Part shown: positions 10,101 through 25,100 of the stretch, piece by piece
How positions within the stretch are numbered: position 1 is the first letter of the stretch
How the letters are laid out: the number at the start of each line of letters is the position of its first letter
Origin: Sabellastarte sp. h YS-2021
Taxonomy: Eukaryota; Annelida; Polychaeta; Sabellida; Sabellidae
Length of the DNA: 64,000 bases
Direction of reading: 5' to 3'
Assembly (NCBI GenBank): GCA_964017235.1
Contig: OZ024930.1
Coordinates: 155,434,221 to 155,498,220 of the forward strand
Notes under the pieces: generated by a model
Databases searched by the model: none
What the model was told of the DNA's origin: nothing
What the model saw: only the letters and a program-made list of their open reading frames with translations
Translations under genes and position numbers: made by a program

Positions 10101-13100
10101 TGGGGCAGGTTGCATGTAGCCAACCCACCTATTAGATCGGTGTGCCGATGGCTGTGTGTCAAACCTTCTGCAATCATTTTGGTTTCGGGACTCTAATTTG
10201 AAGACCTTCTACCAGTCTATTTGAAATTTGACAGGGTGATAGGTCACCATCTGGGCTAGGTATTTTTCGAAATTGGTGCCAGTCTGCTTGTCATTTTGGT
10301 TTCTAAACTCTAAGACACTCCCATTGAATGATTTGAAGTATTGATGAGATGGTAGGGCACCACCTGCGTTGGGTTGCTATCAAAATTGCTGTTAGTCAGT
10401 ATTTTCACTTTTGTTTTCTGGACTATAACTGAAAGATGCTTCTGCTGTTTCATTTGAAACTTGACATATTGATACAACACCACCTGGGGTGGTTTGCTTT
10501 TGAAATTGGTGCTATTTTTTTAAATTAAAAAGGTCACTATCTTGAATTTCCGTTTCAGGACTCTGACTCTTACACATATTAATTTTAAACTTTGCCGAGT
10601 GGTTCAAAAAGATTGCTTTTTACAAACAACTAAAATGAGTCATAACTTTGAAATTTGTTGCCAGACCCTATCCCTGATACTGATTTCGCAGTCTACATTT
10701 TGGGGGTCTATAAACCCAATTTCTTGTTTTATTGGAACTGTCAATTGTCTAATGCCAATGCAAACTTTATTTCAATATTGTCATAATACATATTATTTGT
10801 TTATAAATTTATTTATTTTATTATTTGTACATTTAGCAGTACACAGTTTTCATGATTTTAAACTGAATAAATACATGTATAATATATGTGAGCATCAACT
10901 TTCACTGCAGACAGCTTTAAAGGCACTGAGTTGATATTTGTAATTTTATAAAACAATTTTAAATTTGCTGCAAAATAAAATGTTAGAAAGTAAAATTAGC
11001 CCTTATATATTTGTCTATCCTATATCTGTAAGCCAAAAGATTCTCAAAGTATTACACACAGTTGATCGACTTCTGATTGAACTTTCTACTTGATATTTTA
11101 CCAGATTTGAATTTCTGCCATGACATATACGTACCAATGCCAATCATGTCAATAGCAATTCACCATTCAAGACACATGATTCAGCAATCAGTGGTTGGCT
11201 CTACAATTTATTGAAAAAAAAATATTTAAACATTTTCCCATTTTGTTAATATTCAGAGTAAATGATGTCATAATAATCTGACTAAAGAATACTTATATAT
11301 GTAGTTTCACAAAATTCCATCCTTTCACAATGTCACTCTTCTGTGTTCTGGTACTCTTTTTACCATATTCTGATATTAACATAAAGCAGCCATATTTTAT
11401 ACGAGTTTTTCAATTTTTGTAAAAGTTACAGAAATTTAAAGTTTTCAGTGTCAGTTTTATGAGAATGTGTGCAAAAAACAGCAGATATCAGGCAGGAAAA
11501 GTATACTTGTTTCCTAACTTTATACTCAATTCTTTCCCTATTTCTAGCACTCTACTCTAGTAATCTTTACAGCCCTAGTTGTAATGAAACTTCACTGAAT
11601 CTATCATTGATGGTTCATTTTTAATGCTTTCTTGTTATATTAATTTCTTCTTTCATGTTTCTTTGATACAAACATCTGGACATGCATTTTTACAGTTCAG
11701 CATGAAAATGTGTCTTCAAAATTTATGATGAGTTCTTTAATATCACAAAATCCAAATAAATCGGCATACATATATTCACAGAATGTAAAAAAAACCCTAA
11801 AAGTTATGGGTTATTTACCCTGCAGCTAGATATTTTACTCGATGGTGGAACCACCTCCCAGGATTCCTCATATCCTTCTGAGATTTGGTGTACCCATAAC
11901 TTAGGTATGGCACACATGGCCACTGATGGCACACGGTGTGTAACCATGAATAATATTAGGATGACAGTGGCTGTCATGACACTAGTACAAACGCTGGTCA
12001 ATGAGAGGCAACCTTCATAAACCTCAACTCACCCTTGGTAGCTACTGGATGACATTGCAATCTAACACAACTGATTCACAAGTTTATATGAGCCATCACT
12101 GTCACCCTTAAGTTACAATATGAAGCATTTATCTGCAGAATAGCACTGGTAAGAGATTTAGAGGCAGAAATTTTTAAACATTTAAAATTTCCCTAGAACG
12201 CTCAAGGAATGGGATGGCGGGCCACTGTATCACAAGTTTGTATAAGTATGTCAAATGGTAGTTGAAGGACAAAGTCTGAGGAGCGTTTTGTCTAATGCCT
12301 ATAACCGTGGGTTATATCACCTGACGTGTGAAATGGGTATTGGAACTTTACATAATCTTTGAAATTTAACCCACTGAATTCCCTTTTGTTCCACTTCTTG
12401 CTGACCTCTGTTGTTCTGAAAGGAGTACATTAATTTTGTATTCTGTCAATACATTGGACAGTTTAATAGATTTTATTTATTTATTTTATTTTTTGTCTCC
12501 AGACTTTCATGAATTGTGCACAACTCTAGTGTACTGCTTGTGTTTCTGATTGTTTTGCAGCTTGCACATGTGGACAAAGAAATTTTGGCCTGGTTAATAT
12601 AGTCTTCAAGATCTGTATTACTTTAAGCACATTATAGCACTTTGTGACATTCTGTATCAGCCAATACAATATCCACTGGATGGAATGTAAATTGTACATG
12701 TATTTTCATTATTTATAGGAATATATAAAATTATTCATAATCTATTGAATAGTGTTATAAAATTGATATTAAAAGTCCAAATTTCAATATAATTTATGAG
12801 TAAAATATATCAACAAAATTTTTAGTTTTTTTTACAACTAAACAATGGAATGATTTATTTTGAGATATAAGTTAGTATTTTAAAGTTTTATTTCAATGCA
12901 ATATAAAACTTGTGGCAGTAATAATATATTGATAAATGCACATGGATTTAGTTAAGTGATTATTTTTTATGATGAGAAACAATATTTCATTATCAATCAA
13001 TGACTGGAAGTCAAATTGAAGTTTGATGACAGTATCAGAATTTAGATTCAATAGCAACACTGTATTAAATATATTCTTGCTTTTGTGATCGCATATAGCC

Positions 13101-16100
13101 ATAGACTATGAATTCACTTGTGAATCTATGGATGGCTTATCATAATTATGTGCATTCATGTCAATTGTGGATATTCCAGCTATAGAAAGTATGGGAAGCA
13201 TATTGATTGTGCATTTCAGCAAAAGTAAAGGCGCAATCTGCATAATGAATTTGTCAGGAATTATTTACATAAAATATTTACCCTGCATACAAGAAAAGAA
13301 TGGCTATCAGCCAGCCATAGCTAACAAGCAAATGTCTCTTTTTCTGAGATTTCCTGACATGGCAAATTACAAAATGATTCATGTCAGAATATATACTGTT
13401 AAAACTTGTTGGGAATAAGTTCTATCTTGTCTTTGTTGAAAAAATAAAATTGAGAAATACTAACTTTCTCATGTAGAAGTCCCAGTATTAGAAATTAGTT
13501 TTCTTATAAACCTAACATAATAATATTGTGTATCCAATTTTTTATTTCCATACATTTACTGTTTCTACATATGTTACTTAAAAGGAAATAAACACAAACT
13601 GCTTTATCCTGAATCTGTAAACTCACTGTAGTTCTTCACTTGTTGGTGCCATAATATTGTTGAAAAAGCTAGTGCAGTCAAGATTGACATTTAAAAGATA
13701 CCAACTTATAAAACTTGTAATTATAAATAAGTGTTAAATTTTACGGTGGCTTTTCTTAACTCTTCAAACACGCGGCAAAATACTTTAGAAGAGGACATTC
13801 TGGATTGATGCAGCTGTGGCCATTATGACAATGTTTGTTGAAAAATTTTGTTATTCTATTTATATGAGTCATTAATTTTTCACATATTTGCAAATGTTTC
13901 CTTTTCTCCCATTTTGAATCATATATTTTAATATTTTAAAAGCAAGCCAAATATTTGGATTCCATAAATTTGTCAAATATCTGAAATATTGAATGTACTA
14001 TATATTAAAAGGTTTGTTTTGTTTTGTTTTGTTTTACTTACTGTGATCATTATATTGTAAAAATAACTTAAACACCTGGGCCATATTTTAGTAAAAATAT
14101 ATATAAAAAAACATCAACTTAATTGTGTACCTTCTGAAATGTTAAATTGGGTTTAGTATTGTTACAATTTAGGCCAGTCATTTACTGTGAAATGGGGCTG
14201 AAAGTGTATGTAAAAAGTTAAAAACTAAAATTTACCAAAAGGATTTTCTCCTTTAAAGAATGATATTTTAAAATACTTTTGAAAGACAAAATGTAAAGAG
14301 GTTTGTGAGTGTATTAATTATTCACAGTACTAAACATAAAGAAGAGTAATGTTTGCAAATATTTTCTACAATTTACTTCAAATGAGTCATTTTATTTAAC
14401 TTTATAAGAAAATCAGGCACAAAGCTGGCTGTTTTCACACCAAACAGAAACCTCTTTTAGAGAGAAGAGTAATGATAAGAGAATTTCTAACAAAAGCAAA
14501 GAAAAAACATTCAAGTCCATTTTAATGATGCATTAATGAATACTAACCTGTGAAAAATACACATAACTTAAACTTTCATGATCATATAGATCCCTGTAAT
14601 AATGTAACACTGACTGACTCATCAAGAATATACTCATCACATTACTGAACCATTCATGTTCATATTGGGTCCTGTAATAATATAGCACTGACTAACCTCT
14701 CAAGAATACACATTACTTAGTCATTCATGACCATATGGTGCCCTGTAATAATGTAACACTGACTAACCTGTCAAGAAGACATGTTACTTAGCCATTCATG
14801 ACCATATGGTGCCCTGTAATAATGTAGCACTGACTAACCTGTCAAGAAGACATGTTACTCAATAGCCATTCATGACCATATGGTGCTCTGTAATAATGTA
14901 ACACTGACTAACCTGTCAAGAAGACATGTTACTTAGCCATTTCTGTTCGTATCTAGCCCTGTCCAGTTCTTATCCTCCCATCTTAAAAAAACAAACTTTT
15001 CTGTTTCCAGCTGCCTTTACCAACAAAAGAGATTAACAGTTTTACATTTGAAAGGGCCCTGTTGACAAGGAAAAGTGCTAATTAATGATGCAACAGAGCA
15101 ATAAAACATTAAATTTGTTGATATTGATTTCTAAGAGAAATGACATTATGTAAATGTCTTGCCATTAAGTTCTCAAATAAAAGCTTCCGTGGTAACTTAC
15201 CAGAAATGGGCACATTATTACCAGCACATGACTATTACAGGTTATTTATTAAAAGAATTTTATTTGTCTTTAAATTAACCAATTTGATTACATGTAGAGT
15301 AGTTGTTCCTTGTTGCTCTCTTTTCATCTTTTCTTCAATTTTGTAAGATTGTCATCAATTGCCAATTTACTGTAGAGCAGGAGTTTATATGTTTACTGTA
15401 ATTGTGGCCAATTCTGTGAACAAAAGCTATAATATGACAATGGAGAAAAACTAAGTTATTGATGATACACAGCTTGTAGCTAAAGCAGCGCAAATACATG
15501 GATAAGGGAATGACTACAGAAAATTCAATAATCTCTCCCCTGTCTTTTGGTATTAATCTTGGTGACATTTTGTGGTAAATTTATTAACATTAGAATTGAT
15601 CTTGAACTACAATTACCCAAATTACATTTCCATTGTGGCAAGTTAACATTTAGCTTGTTTTAATTTAATATGTAGAATCTTTTTGGTGTGAGGAAGGTTA
15701 AAGAAAATATGCCATTTCCCTAAGTCTCTTACACCAATTTATTAAGTACAGTCAAGTTTTAGTCATCGTTACTGCTCGTTAAACTTATAGGAAAAGATAT
15801 GTCAACAAAATGAAAAAAATGCGTCAATACAACACACCAGTTAAACAATATACCCATTTCAGCATCAGCCTAAGACTGTGTTTTTATTCACAAAATCCTT
15901 TCAATATCCAGTTGCTAGGGTATTGTTTGTCCAATTTGTCATTACTCATTATGCACAACGATGTAACTCATTATATACAAAGCTTGTTGTGCTTCTCAAA
16001 TTCATTGTATTTCTTTGCCAAATAATGTGAGTTAATTGAAAGTTCTCGCAGGTGAAGCATTTATTTGCAAAGTTTAAAGTGTAGGAGAGAGAGAGAGAGC

Positions 16101-19100
16101 GCTCTGAATACAGAGTTTTCTTGACCCCATATTATATTTAGTGGATAATGAATGTTATACAAATATTTGAATTGTGTTACTAACTTTTTACACAGTCATG
16201 TCATGTATATCTATTGATATATATACAAAGTATAGCATATTCACTTTAGTTACTCCTTCAGATAGAGGTGACTACAAATACAGCAACAGTTACATCAGTG
16301 AGAGTTTGCCAGTTTGAAACACTATTACTGTTGCAAGTTATATAGCAGGATATGCCCACATAAGTTTTAGACAGTACAGTTTCTTCATGGATATTAACAG
16401 AGATCTGTACCAAGGAAGTGTAACTCCCTCTGCTCGATCAAGGGTGAGAATAATTATTGACTATTCATTATTGAATAGTGTGTTAAATCTCTGTCTTGCC
16501 ATATATTCAAATAGGTGAGATGAAACATCTTTCTCTGTTGTTTTAAAATGCATAAGAATGAAATTAAGACAACTTAAGACTATCTGTTTCAATACAAAAT
16601 AATGCTTTACAGAACCTTATATTTGTATTAAATGCTGTACATATCAAATATGTTTTCAAAATATTTAAAAAAGGTTTTGTTTTAAGTTCTGTTTTACTTA
16701 AGAGTATGAAGATCTCTAAATAAGCATGTAGTTGTACTCATATTAAGTTGGCAAATTTCAGTGTTAACTTTATCAATAACATAATAAAATAAGGAAAGGG
16801 CTGACATACCATACAGTACTTTTAAAAAGGTACTTGTTTTATGTAAAAGTTTTTAAAAAATTATTTCAAATTTTAATATATACCCCTGTATATTTCTGAC
16901 CAAATTCTATTAGCTCTTGCTTGGATGAGCATGTTTCCCCCAAATTGTAATCAAATTGATAAAGTTTGAAGTTAATCCAGACTAATAGGTATATATTGAT
17001 GAAAACCTAAAACCTTGCACCATTGGTGAATGTGACTGTTAATTACGTAATATTATAATTTTTAACTTATAAATAATATAACTAAGGAATATGTTACGGT
17101 AGCTATGTTGAAATTTAAAGCAAAATTTGACGTTTAATTTTGGTCTCCCTCTACGAAAGTGAGAAGGGATACTTAGATTTTAGCATGATGAAGCCACCGC
17201 GGCAGAGATTTCCTTTCAGGCTCGATAACTAAAAAAATATTTTACGCACCCTTTAAGTTTGGTATATAGGTATATTTAGGTAAGGCCTTGGAGACTATTG
17301 TTTTGAAGCTGTAGCCTTCAAGTTTAAGACCAATGGCAGCATTGAAAAGTTCAAATTTGCGGCATTTCTTATACACTCTGACCTGGTTCTCACATACAAA
17401 AGAACAAATCATCATATGACTGATGAATGTGCAGAAATTTGATAAACATTGTTTTTATTAATGCAATTAGCCTTAGGCAAAATTCAAAACAGATTATATG
17501 AACAAACATTGGCATGTCATCATTTTTGGCATAAAATTTTGGATATTTTCATGTATAACTCTTGTAGTATTGGTGAAAAGATTTAAGAATTTTAAATCAT
17601 CTTATAGGAAATCATGGCCTCTGAATCATTTGGATGGTTCAGACTTGAACTTTGACCCCTGCTTCAAAATCAAGATATGTTTGTTTTCTGAAAAGGCCTT
17701 ATATTTTCTTTATTATTGGTCTTAGGGATTTGAATTGTGAAAGCAGGATCCTCTAGGATATCATAGGTCACAAATTCAAAATAACCAGTTTTTCTTGCTT
17801 ATAATTGATCTTACAATTTTGGAATGTTAAAACAGCTAATAGAAAATCATGGGTAGCAAATCTTTTCGAAGGGCTGGGTTTGAATTTTTACCCCCTATGT
17901 TAAGGTCAAACAGCCTGCATTTCTAAAAGCCTCCTACCTTCTTTATTATTGGTCCTACAGTGTGGGAATGCAGGCATCCCAGGGGAACCTTTTAAAAAGG
18001 TTTTAGCCTTTTTTTTGCTAAAAAAACCTTTTTTTCTCAATTTTTAATGAAAAACCTTTTTTTAAGCTGAAAAATGGCGTGAAAACCTTTTTTAACCTTT
18101 TTTTTCAAGCTAAAACCTTTTTTTTCCCAGCAGTCAAATTTGTCAATGAAATTTAAATTTTATTGTGCATACATTTAATTGGTATACAGCTATAATTGAG
18201 TATTTCAGACTATTTGACTTCTGATTATATCATACAGTGAAGTTGACATTCTGATACCAACAAAAATGTTTGGTCTGAGAGGAGTTAGCAGTTTGTAACA
18301 GCAGTAATCAGTATCCAAAAAAACCTAAAAAGTAGGAAGGTCTACAGTTGTTATATTCCCAGCAGAAAGTTGGGGATATCATGGTTTCATGTTTGTTGCA
18401 CTGTTGCTGTGCGTTTTGTGTGTCTGATAACACTTTTATGGATTTCATTTAAACTTGGCACACACATGTATTTGGAGATGAATGGAATTTTAAGGTGACC
18501 TTAAATGCCCAATAATACAGAGGTTATGGCCACTTTAAGGGCAGAGGTGGACCTTTGGTCACTTAAAGCCCTCTAGGTCACCAACTATGTGGTTCATATG
18601 GCTAATTTTTTTTCTAAGAATAAATTAATATATTCTTCTAAGTATTCTTCCATGTGTCCAAAAATCAAGAATTTATATTAAGGTTAAAATTGTGTTTGAG
18701 GCCCATAAAGACTTAACTTGCAGATTTTTCTCCATTTTTCACATATTTTGCCTTGTAACTTGGAAATGGCAAGTCTAACTGGACTCAAACTGTAGTAAAC
18801 ATAAGTTCTATATAAGCTATGTCCAAATTTTATGAACTTTTTCCATTTTAAGGCTAAGCCCCTTAACTTTCAAACTATGTTAATCACCCACCTAATATCT
18901 AATAATATATTAACATGTTCTTTTTCGATATGCCAAAAATCAAAGCTTAAAGTTGATACTGAACCTGTTTATCATGCTCATAAAGACCCTATCTGGGCCA
19001 CATTTTTCTGGGTTTTTTTTTTCACAAATTCTGCTTTCCAATTTAGAAATGAAAAGTCTGACCAGCCTGAAACTGTACTAAATATAACTTGTATAGCTGA

Positions 19101-22100
19101 CCTCTGTCTAAAGCTCTGTAGTTTAAATTTTAAGGTCATCTTAAGGTCTCTAAAACATTCCCACCAGGACCCATTTTCTGCACTTTTTTGCCACTTTTAT
19201 GCGGTTTACCCAGCTAAAATCTCACCTGGGGACAGTTATTCCTTTTCATATATGTCAACTTTAAAGTTAGTTGATATTCAGGTAATTTTTAAAGTCCATA
19301 AAGATGCCACCTGGTAACTTATTTTTCTGTATTTTTCATATGTTTTGATTAATTGGAAAGTGATTAATTATCTAGTTATATAAAAATTTTTCCTATTTTT
19401 GTCTTGTCTTGCTCATAACTTCTAAACTAACATAAACTAAGCTATTTTGCAAGTGAAGTTGTCCAGCCACTTTTTTATGTAAAACATATTAAAATCTAAG
19501 CTTTTTAGCTGTAATACTGAAGTAAGTATTGGGGGTATTTAAATTTAAACCAGAAGTTGACCTGTGTACTGTGACAAATGTCAGCTTTTTTCTGGCAGCC
19601 GTTTCCTTTCAAGATCTACTTTCTCCCTTGTATAAAACTGTATTTTGATATGCATATTCCTTGGAGATATATCCCTTAATGAGTGGTGCTTCTGTTTGCA
19701 TAAACTTTGAGGGGAAGCAGGACGAGGTGGTTCTACAGCCTTGAAATGTGAAAACAACCCATAGGAAATCATGTCTTGCCAATCTTTTGCAAGTGTCAGA
19801 TTTGATCTTTGTTCCCTGCATCAAGGTTCAGTTGGGTCATCATATTGAAGGGGCCTTTTATCTTCCTTATTATTGCTCCTTTGGCTTTTCATGGTCAGAC
19901 CGCCTCCACCTTTTCTTAATACCTGGTGGGACGTAAACGCTGCAGCAGTGGTCTTGTTACACAAAATAGCTTAAGTGGCTAGAAAAGCTTGCCTGAGAGT
20001 TTGGCGTTGTTTTGAAATGTCAAATGGGGCTGAATCATGGGGGTCATATCAAGAAGGCCTAAAATCCCCCTTTTCATTGGTCCTAGGTGTTTGGAATGAG
20101 GAAACAACTTGTACAAAATCGTGTGGTGCTGATCTTTTGCAAATGTCAGATTTGAACTTTGACCCCTGCTTCAAGGTCATGTAGGGTCATTGTGCTAAAC
20201 AAACTTTATATCTCCCTTATATTTGGTTCTAGGGCTTCAAAATGTGAAAACAACTTGGAAGAAATCATGGCCTATGAATCTTACATCTGACAACATCTTG
20301 TGGGTTCTGTAGTCTTACAACTGAAGATGTTTCTACAGTTTTCTCAAATCTCAGTGTTGTTGCCCATTTAGTTGTACGTGTGGGCTGGGGTTCTTGCCTG
20401 CTGAGGCTGGCCCTTTTTCTACTAAATAAGAAAGAAATCCAAAATTCTTCAGATATAAGTCAATCTCCTCTAAAGTCTAATCTCAGTATTTTGTGGTATT
20501 TCATCTCTCCACCAATATATTAAAGGCATACAATCCCTACAAAACTTTTTCCCACTGTTTTAGATTATACAGAAATAGGATCATTTAAGGATCAATCTTA
20601 TCATTGTAGGAATATTGACTAAAAAATAATGAAGAATTATTTATAGTACTTGTGCATCACACAAAGTTAGTGCTACAAAAATACCCAATGAGTGTCTGGG
20701 GTGTGAGAGATGGTCTGTCTTGATATTTGTTGGTGCCAAGTTGTTGCAATTTACTTGTTATTGGTGGAAGGTAAATCCAGCCATCCTCTTTCAAAAATTA
20801 TACTTATGGCCTTACAACTAATAAAATGAAGTGATCTTTCAGAATTGTTATTTCAAAACAATGTGAGTGCAATATTAAAACCTTTTTTTCTTCTAAAATA
20901 GCCTTTTAAAAAACCTTTTTTTCCGTTAAAATTCACTGGGATGCCTGGGAATGTGAAAACAACCTTCAAGAAATTTTGGGCCGCAAATCTTTTAGAATGG
21001 TCAGATTTGACCTTTGACTGCTGTTTCAAGGTCAAATGGAGTCTAAATACAAAGTTGCCTTATATCTTGCTTATTATTGTCCTTAACGTTTGGGAATAAT
21101 AAAACAACTTAAAAAGAAATCTTGGGCTGTGAATCTTTTTGAAGGGTCTAATTTCAGCTGGAGCCTCACAATAACCTAAACATCAGGGCCTACAATTTTC
21201 CTTTGAAAAATAAGTATTATGAAAGAGGATATAATAGAGATGACACCATTTTATTGGTGCTGAATTTTCCCTGTATTGGGTCATATTTTAGGGATATGTA
21301 CACTGCTTCAGGATGCAATGTCTAGTTTAGATAGTACTCTATAGGAATGCCATTTTTTTCAATTTTATAGTTAATTGTTTACTAAAGTTTCCAGTTTACA
21401 ATTTCTTGAAATTAAAGAACTTGGCAAGCGCAGTTACTAAGTCAGCCTTTCTGAAATTCCATATGTCATCTAAGTTATTATTTTCAATTAGTTTCTATTG
21501 ACAGCTGAGTCAGTATAGTGTCAAAGAAATAGAATTTATTGCCATAGGGTCAGAATAATGATGTATAAATTCATGAGTATAGATTATTCAGTTAATATGG
21601 CTGAATGTATAAACTTTTGATGACTTTTATATTGAGTGACTAAGAACATTGACCAGCATTTACTAAATAATTCGCAGGTTGTAGTAGACACAAATCAACA
21701 CATTGGCAACACCATTTGCATAATTAAGCCCTACCATTTATTTTCTGATGGCAGTAAATGCACTTACATTACACAACAACTCAGTCCTAGTTTTGTTGTG
21801 TCAACAACCAAAAAGAAAAAAATGTAATGGAACTCTGAAAAATAGGACTGCTTTTAAATGACTTTTTAATAATTGTAAAATAGTGGCAGTTTAATTTTGA
21901 TACACCAGAGGAATATTTTCATTTGTTACTAGTTTTCATCACACTTCAATTAGTATGGAATTATTTAACAAAGAAAAAGAAAAGGTAAGTTATTTACATT
22001 CCATTTTATGTATTGTGAGGACACAACTTTTAGCGGGGGTTTAAAATACTACTTTATATTTTGAAGATATATTAAATATTTGAAATATTCTGAGAGGGGC

Positions 22101-25100
22101 CCTGATGATGTTGTGGTTAACACACTCATCTCCCCTCAGAGGTCGGTGGTTTGATCCCCGAACCCCTATCCTATGTGGCAAACTTGGTAGCTGCTTACTG
22201 ATGCCTGGTAGTTTATAGTGCTGGGCCCGTATTCATGAAAGGTCTTAGCCAGGGCTTAAGCTTAAAGTTGAGACTTTTGTCTTAACTTTCGCAGAAAAAT
22301 TGCTAAGACTTTTGTCTTAGTCTTAGCGGTATTCACAAAGAAGTTAAGGCCAGTCTTAGGCTTAAATAAGGACTCCACTTTAAGACTGGTTGGTAGTGGG
22401 CTTAAATTTTGTAAAGAGGACTTAAATATGGCCGCCATAAACTTTTCTCCAGTTCAAAATTTCAAATGGCTGTAAATAAAGTATAATTATACAGAACACC
22501 TCACTAAGCAGTCTTTGGGAAGTTTATATGTGGTAACAAGGTTTTCCATTTCAAAACACTTTTTTCTTAGATAAAATGCATTAAATGAAGGATATATGTC
22601 ACCAATAGTATCGTTTGAATAAAAAAGAAAGGTTACATGACACAGAAAACCACTATGGTTATTTGGTAATCTTGGACTTAGCTAAGCCATCCTTTGTGAA
22701 TACGGTTTTAAGACAAAACTTAGCTGAGACAAAAGTCTTAACTTTAAGACTGGATTTAAGCCTAAGACCTGGCTAAGTCTAAGACCTTTCGTGAATACAG
22801 GCCCAGAATCTTGACCAACTAGTATGTACTGGTTTCCTCTGCTTTATAACCACTCGTCAGTCTTTAACTAATTGACAATACTGTGTGTTGAAGGTGACGT
22901 TAAACCCAAATCAAATTATTACATGAGTATTTACATAGTGTAGCTAGTTTGCCGCAGGGGAAATGCTTGGGTACAATACATACTACCAGGTACCATAACT
23001 TGACCCCTTTTAATCAAAAGTAGAATAGACAGCTAATCGTGAAACACTTCAAAAGTAAAATTTTGGACTGCAGAAACATGTGCATCAAATTAAATATGTT
23101 GGTAATATCAGTAATATCAAAGTAAACAGTAATTGAAACCCTTTTCTTCTGCTTCACTGTGACTGCTTCATTTTGGCAGACAGTGCTTCAAAGTTCGAGC
23201 TATACTCAAATTAAAATAAGAAGGAAAAGGACATTGAAAAAAAAAAATATATATATATATATATATCTATATACACATGTATTTGGGGCTGAACACTTGA
23301 TCTGACTAAAATACCCAGAATATTTCCATAAACTTTTCAGACTAAGTCAAACTCAGAGCTAGTTTTACCTCATATTTAATAACCAGGGTTTTTGTGGTTT
23401 AGTAAATACTAAATATGGAAGAAAATTTTGAATATTTACAAGTATAGTTATTACAGATGTTCATTGAATAAATCTAAAGTTTAATGCCCCATTGATGGCA
23501 CACTGGGCGGTATACCCTGTGGCTAGAAATTTTACTCAGTGGTGGAACCACCTCCCAGGATGCCTCATATCTTCCGAGATTCGGTGTACCCATAAGGTAT
23601 CACACACATGGCCACTGATGGGATATGGTGTGTAAACATGAATAACAGTAGGATAACAATAGTACGACAGTAGTATAAATGTTGGTCATAGAGAAGCAAC
23701 CTTCATTAACCTCAGCTCACCTTCTCTAGCTGTCGGACAAACACGTGCAACTGAAACATGACTGAGTCACAACCTTGTATAAACCACAGGTGTTTGACCT
23801 CAGTTACCATGTGAAAAATGTATCTGCTGAAGGTCATGGTGAAAAATTCAGAGGCGGAAATTTTAAACATTTTAAAATTCCAACAGAACACTCAAGGAAT
23901 GGGACAAGTTCTCTTAGGGACATCAAATGGAAGTTGAAAGACAGGGGTGTTTTGTGTAATGCCTATATCCACGGCTTATATCGCCTGTATTATGAATGGG
24001 GTCTTATTTCAGGTATGACATACTTCATTTCATAACCTTCAACATATTCCACTCTCATATAAAAACCATACTCTGTTTTTTAGTAGTTTCAGGAACTTTT
24101 GTGGCACCTTACAAGCCAGAACATTTTTATTTCATTGGGTCTAAATACATTAATATTTTTCGTGCTGTAAACTCTATCCAATCAGTCAAGTCTTTTTCAA
24201 GGGCCTCATTTAAAGTTTTACTTACTTTGGTACTCTAGATTGAAATGCTACCACAAGTATTCTGTTGTTTGTTTTTCTTGATGTCGAATGGCACTTTATC
24301 TTTGAAATTTTATATATTTATTGAATTTGTAATATATTCCATGATGTATCCAACTATCTATCCTTCTGATGCTGATTTGAATGCACATTCATATTTTTTT
24401 TACAGTTGGTATTCCCTGATACTTCAGTGTTTTGAGTTTTTATTACAATTGAAGAGATATATTCCAGGATATGAAGGGCTCAGTTAAGTCTATTCAACTA
24501 CCAGTTCTGTCATGCAGCAATCTAATCCATCTCAGCTTTATTGTCAGTTAGCATCCCTGTATAACAATAGTCTCAATGCATATTTCATAGTTTTCTGTTA
24601 TTTATGCTGAAGCCACAGTCTAAAGCAGAATATAATGATTATATTTATTTTTGTCAGTATCCAGAGATGTTACTCTTCAGTGTACAAAAGTTTAGGTATT
24701 ACTTTAAACAGTGAAAGATAGTGACTATATTATTAGCTTTGAAGCATTTCTGTATTCTGTTGCAAGTAGATTTTATTCTGTGGTATCTTGTTTTATTTAG
24801 CTAAAACAAGTATAATTGTTACCAACGATATAACAGTGCAGAATGGTAGATTGCAGTAATTTGTGCAAAATATTCTTAGTAGCAGTAACAAATGTTGAAT
24901 AAAAATAATGACAGACTATATAACAAATATAAATTGTGCTACTACATGTCTTTGGATTTTCTGTAGAGTGTATGTTAAGTGTTGAATTTGACTGTCAGAA
25001 GAGAAATGATCTATACTGTTAAATGGATATACATTGGATGCACCCCATATCACATCTCATGACTTGTCATTTTTACATTATGTTTTTGGATGCTGTCCCT

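Noticed and set aside
10542..10934. 130-codon open frame, plus strand
   Set aside because: Its composition follows the AT-rich background (F, L, I, N, C), there is no recognisable domain, and it overlaps a degenerate tandem repeat.
18832..19317. 161-codon open frame, plus strand
   Set aside because: It lies in repetitive sequence inside a larger element and has no domain or coding-like composition.
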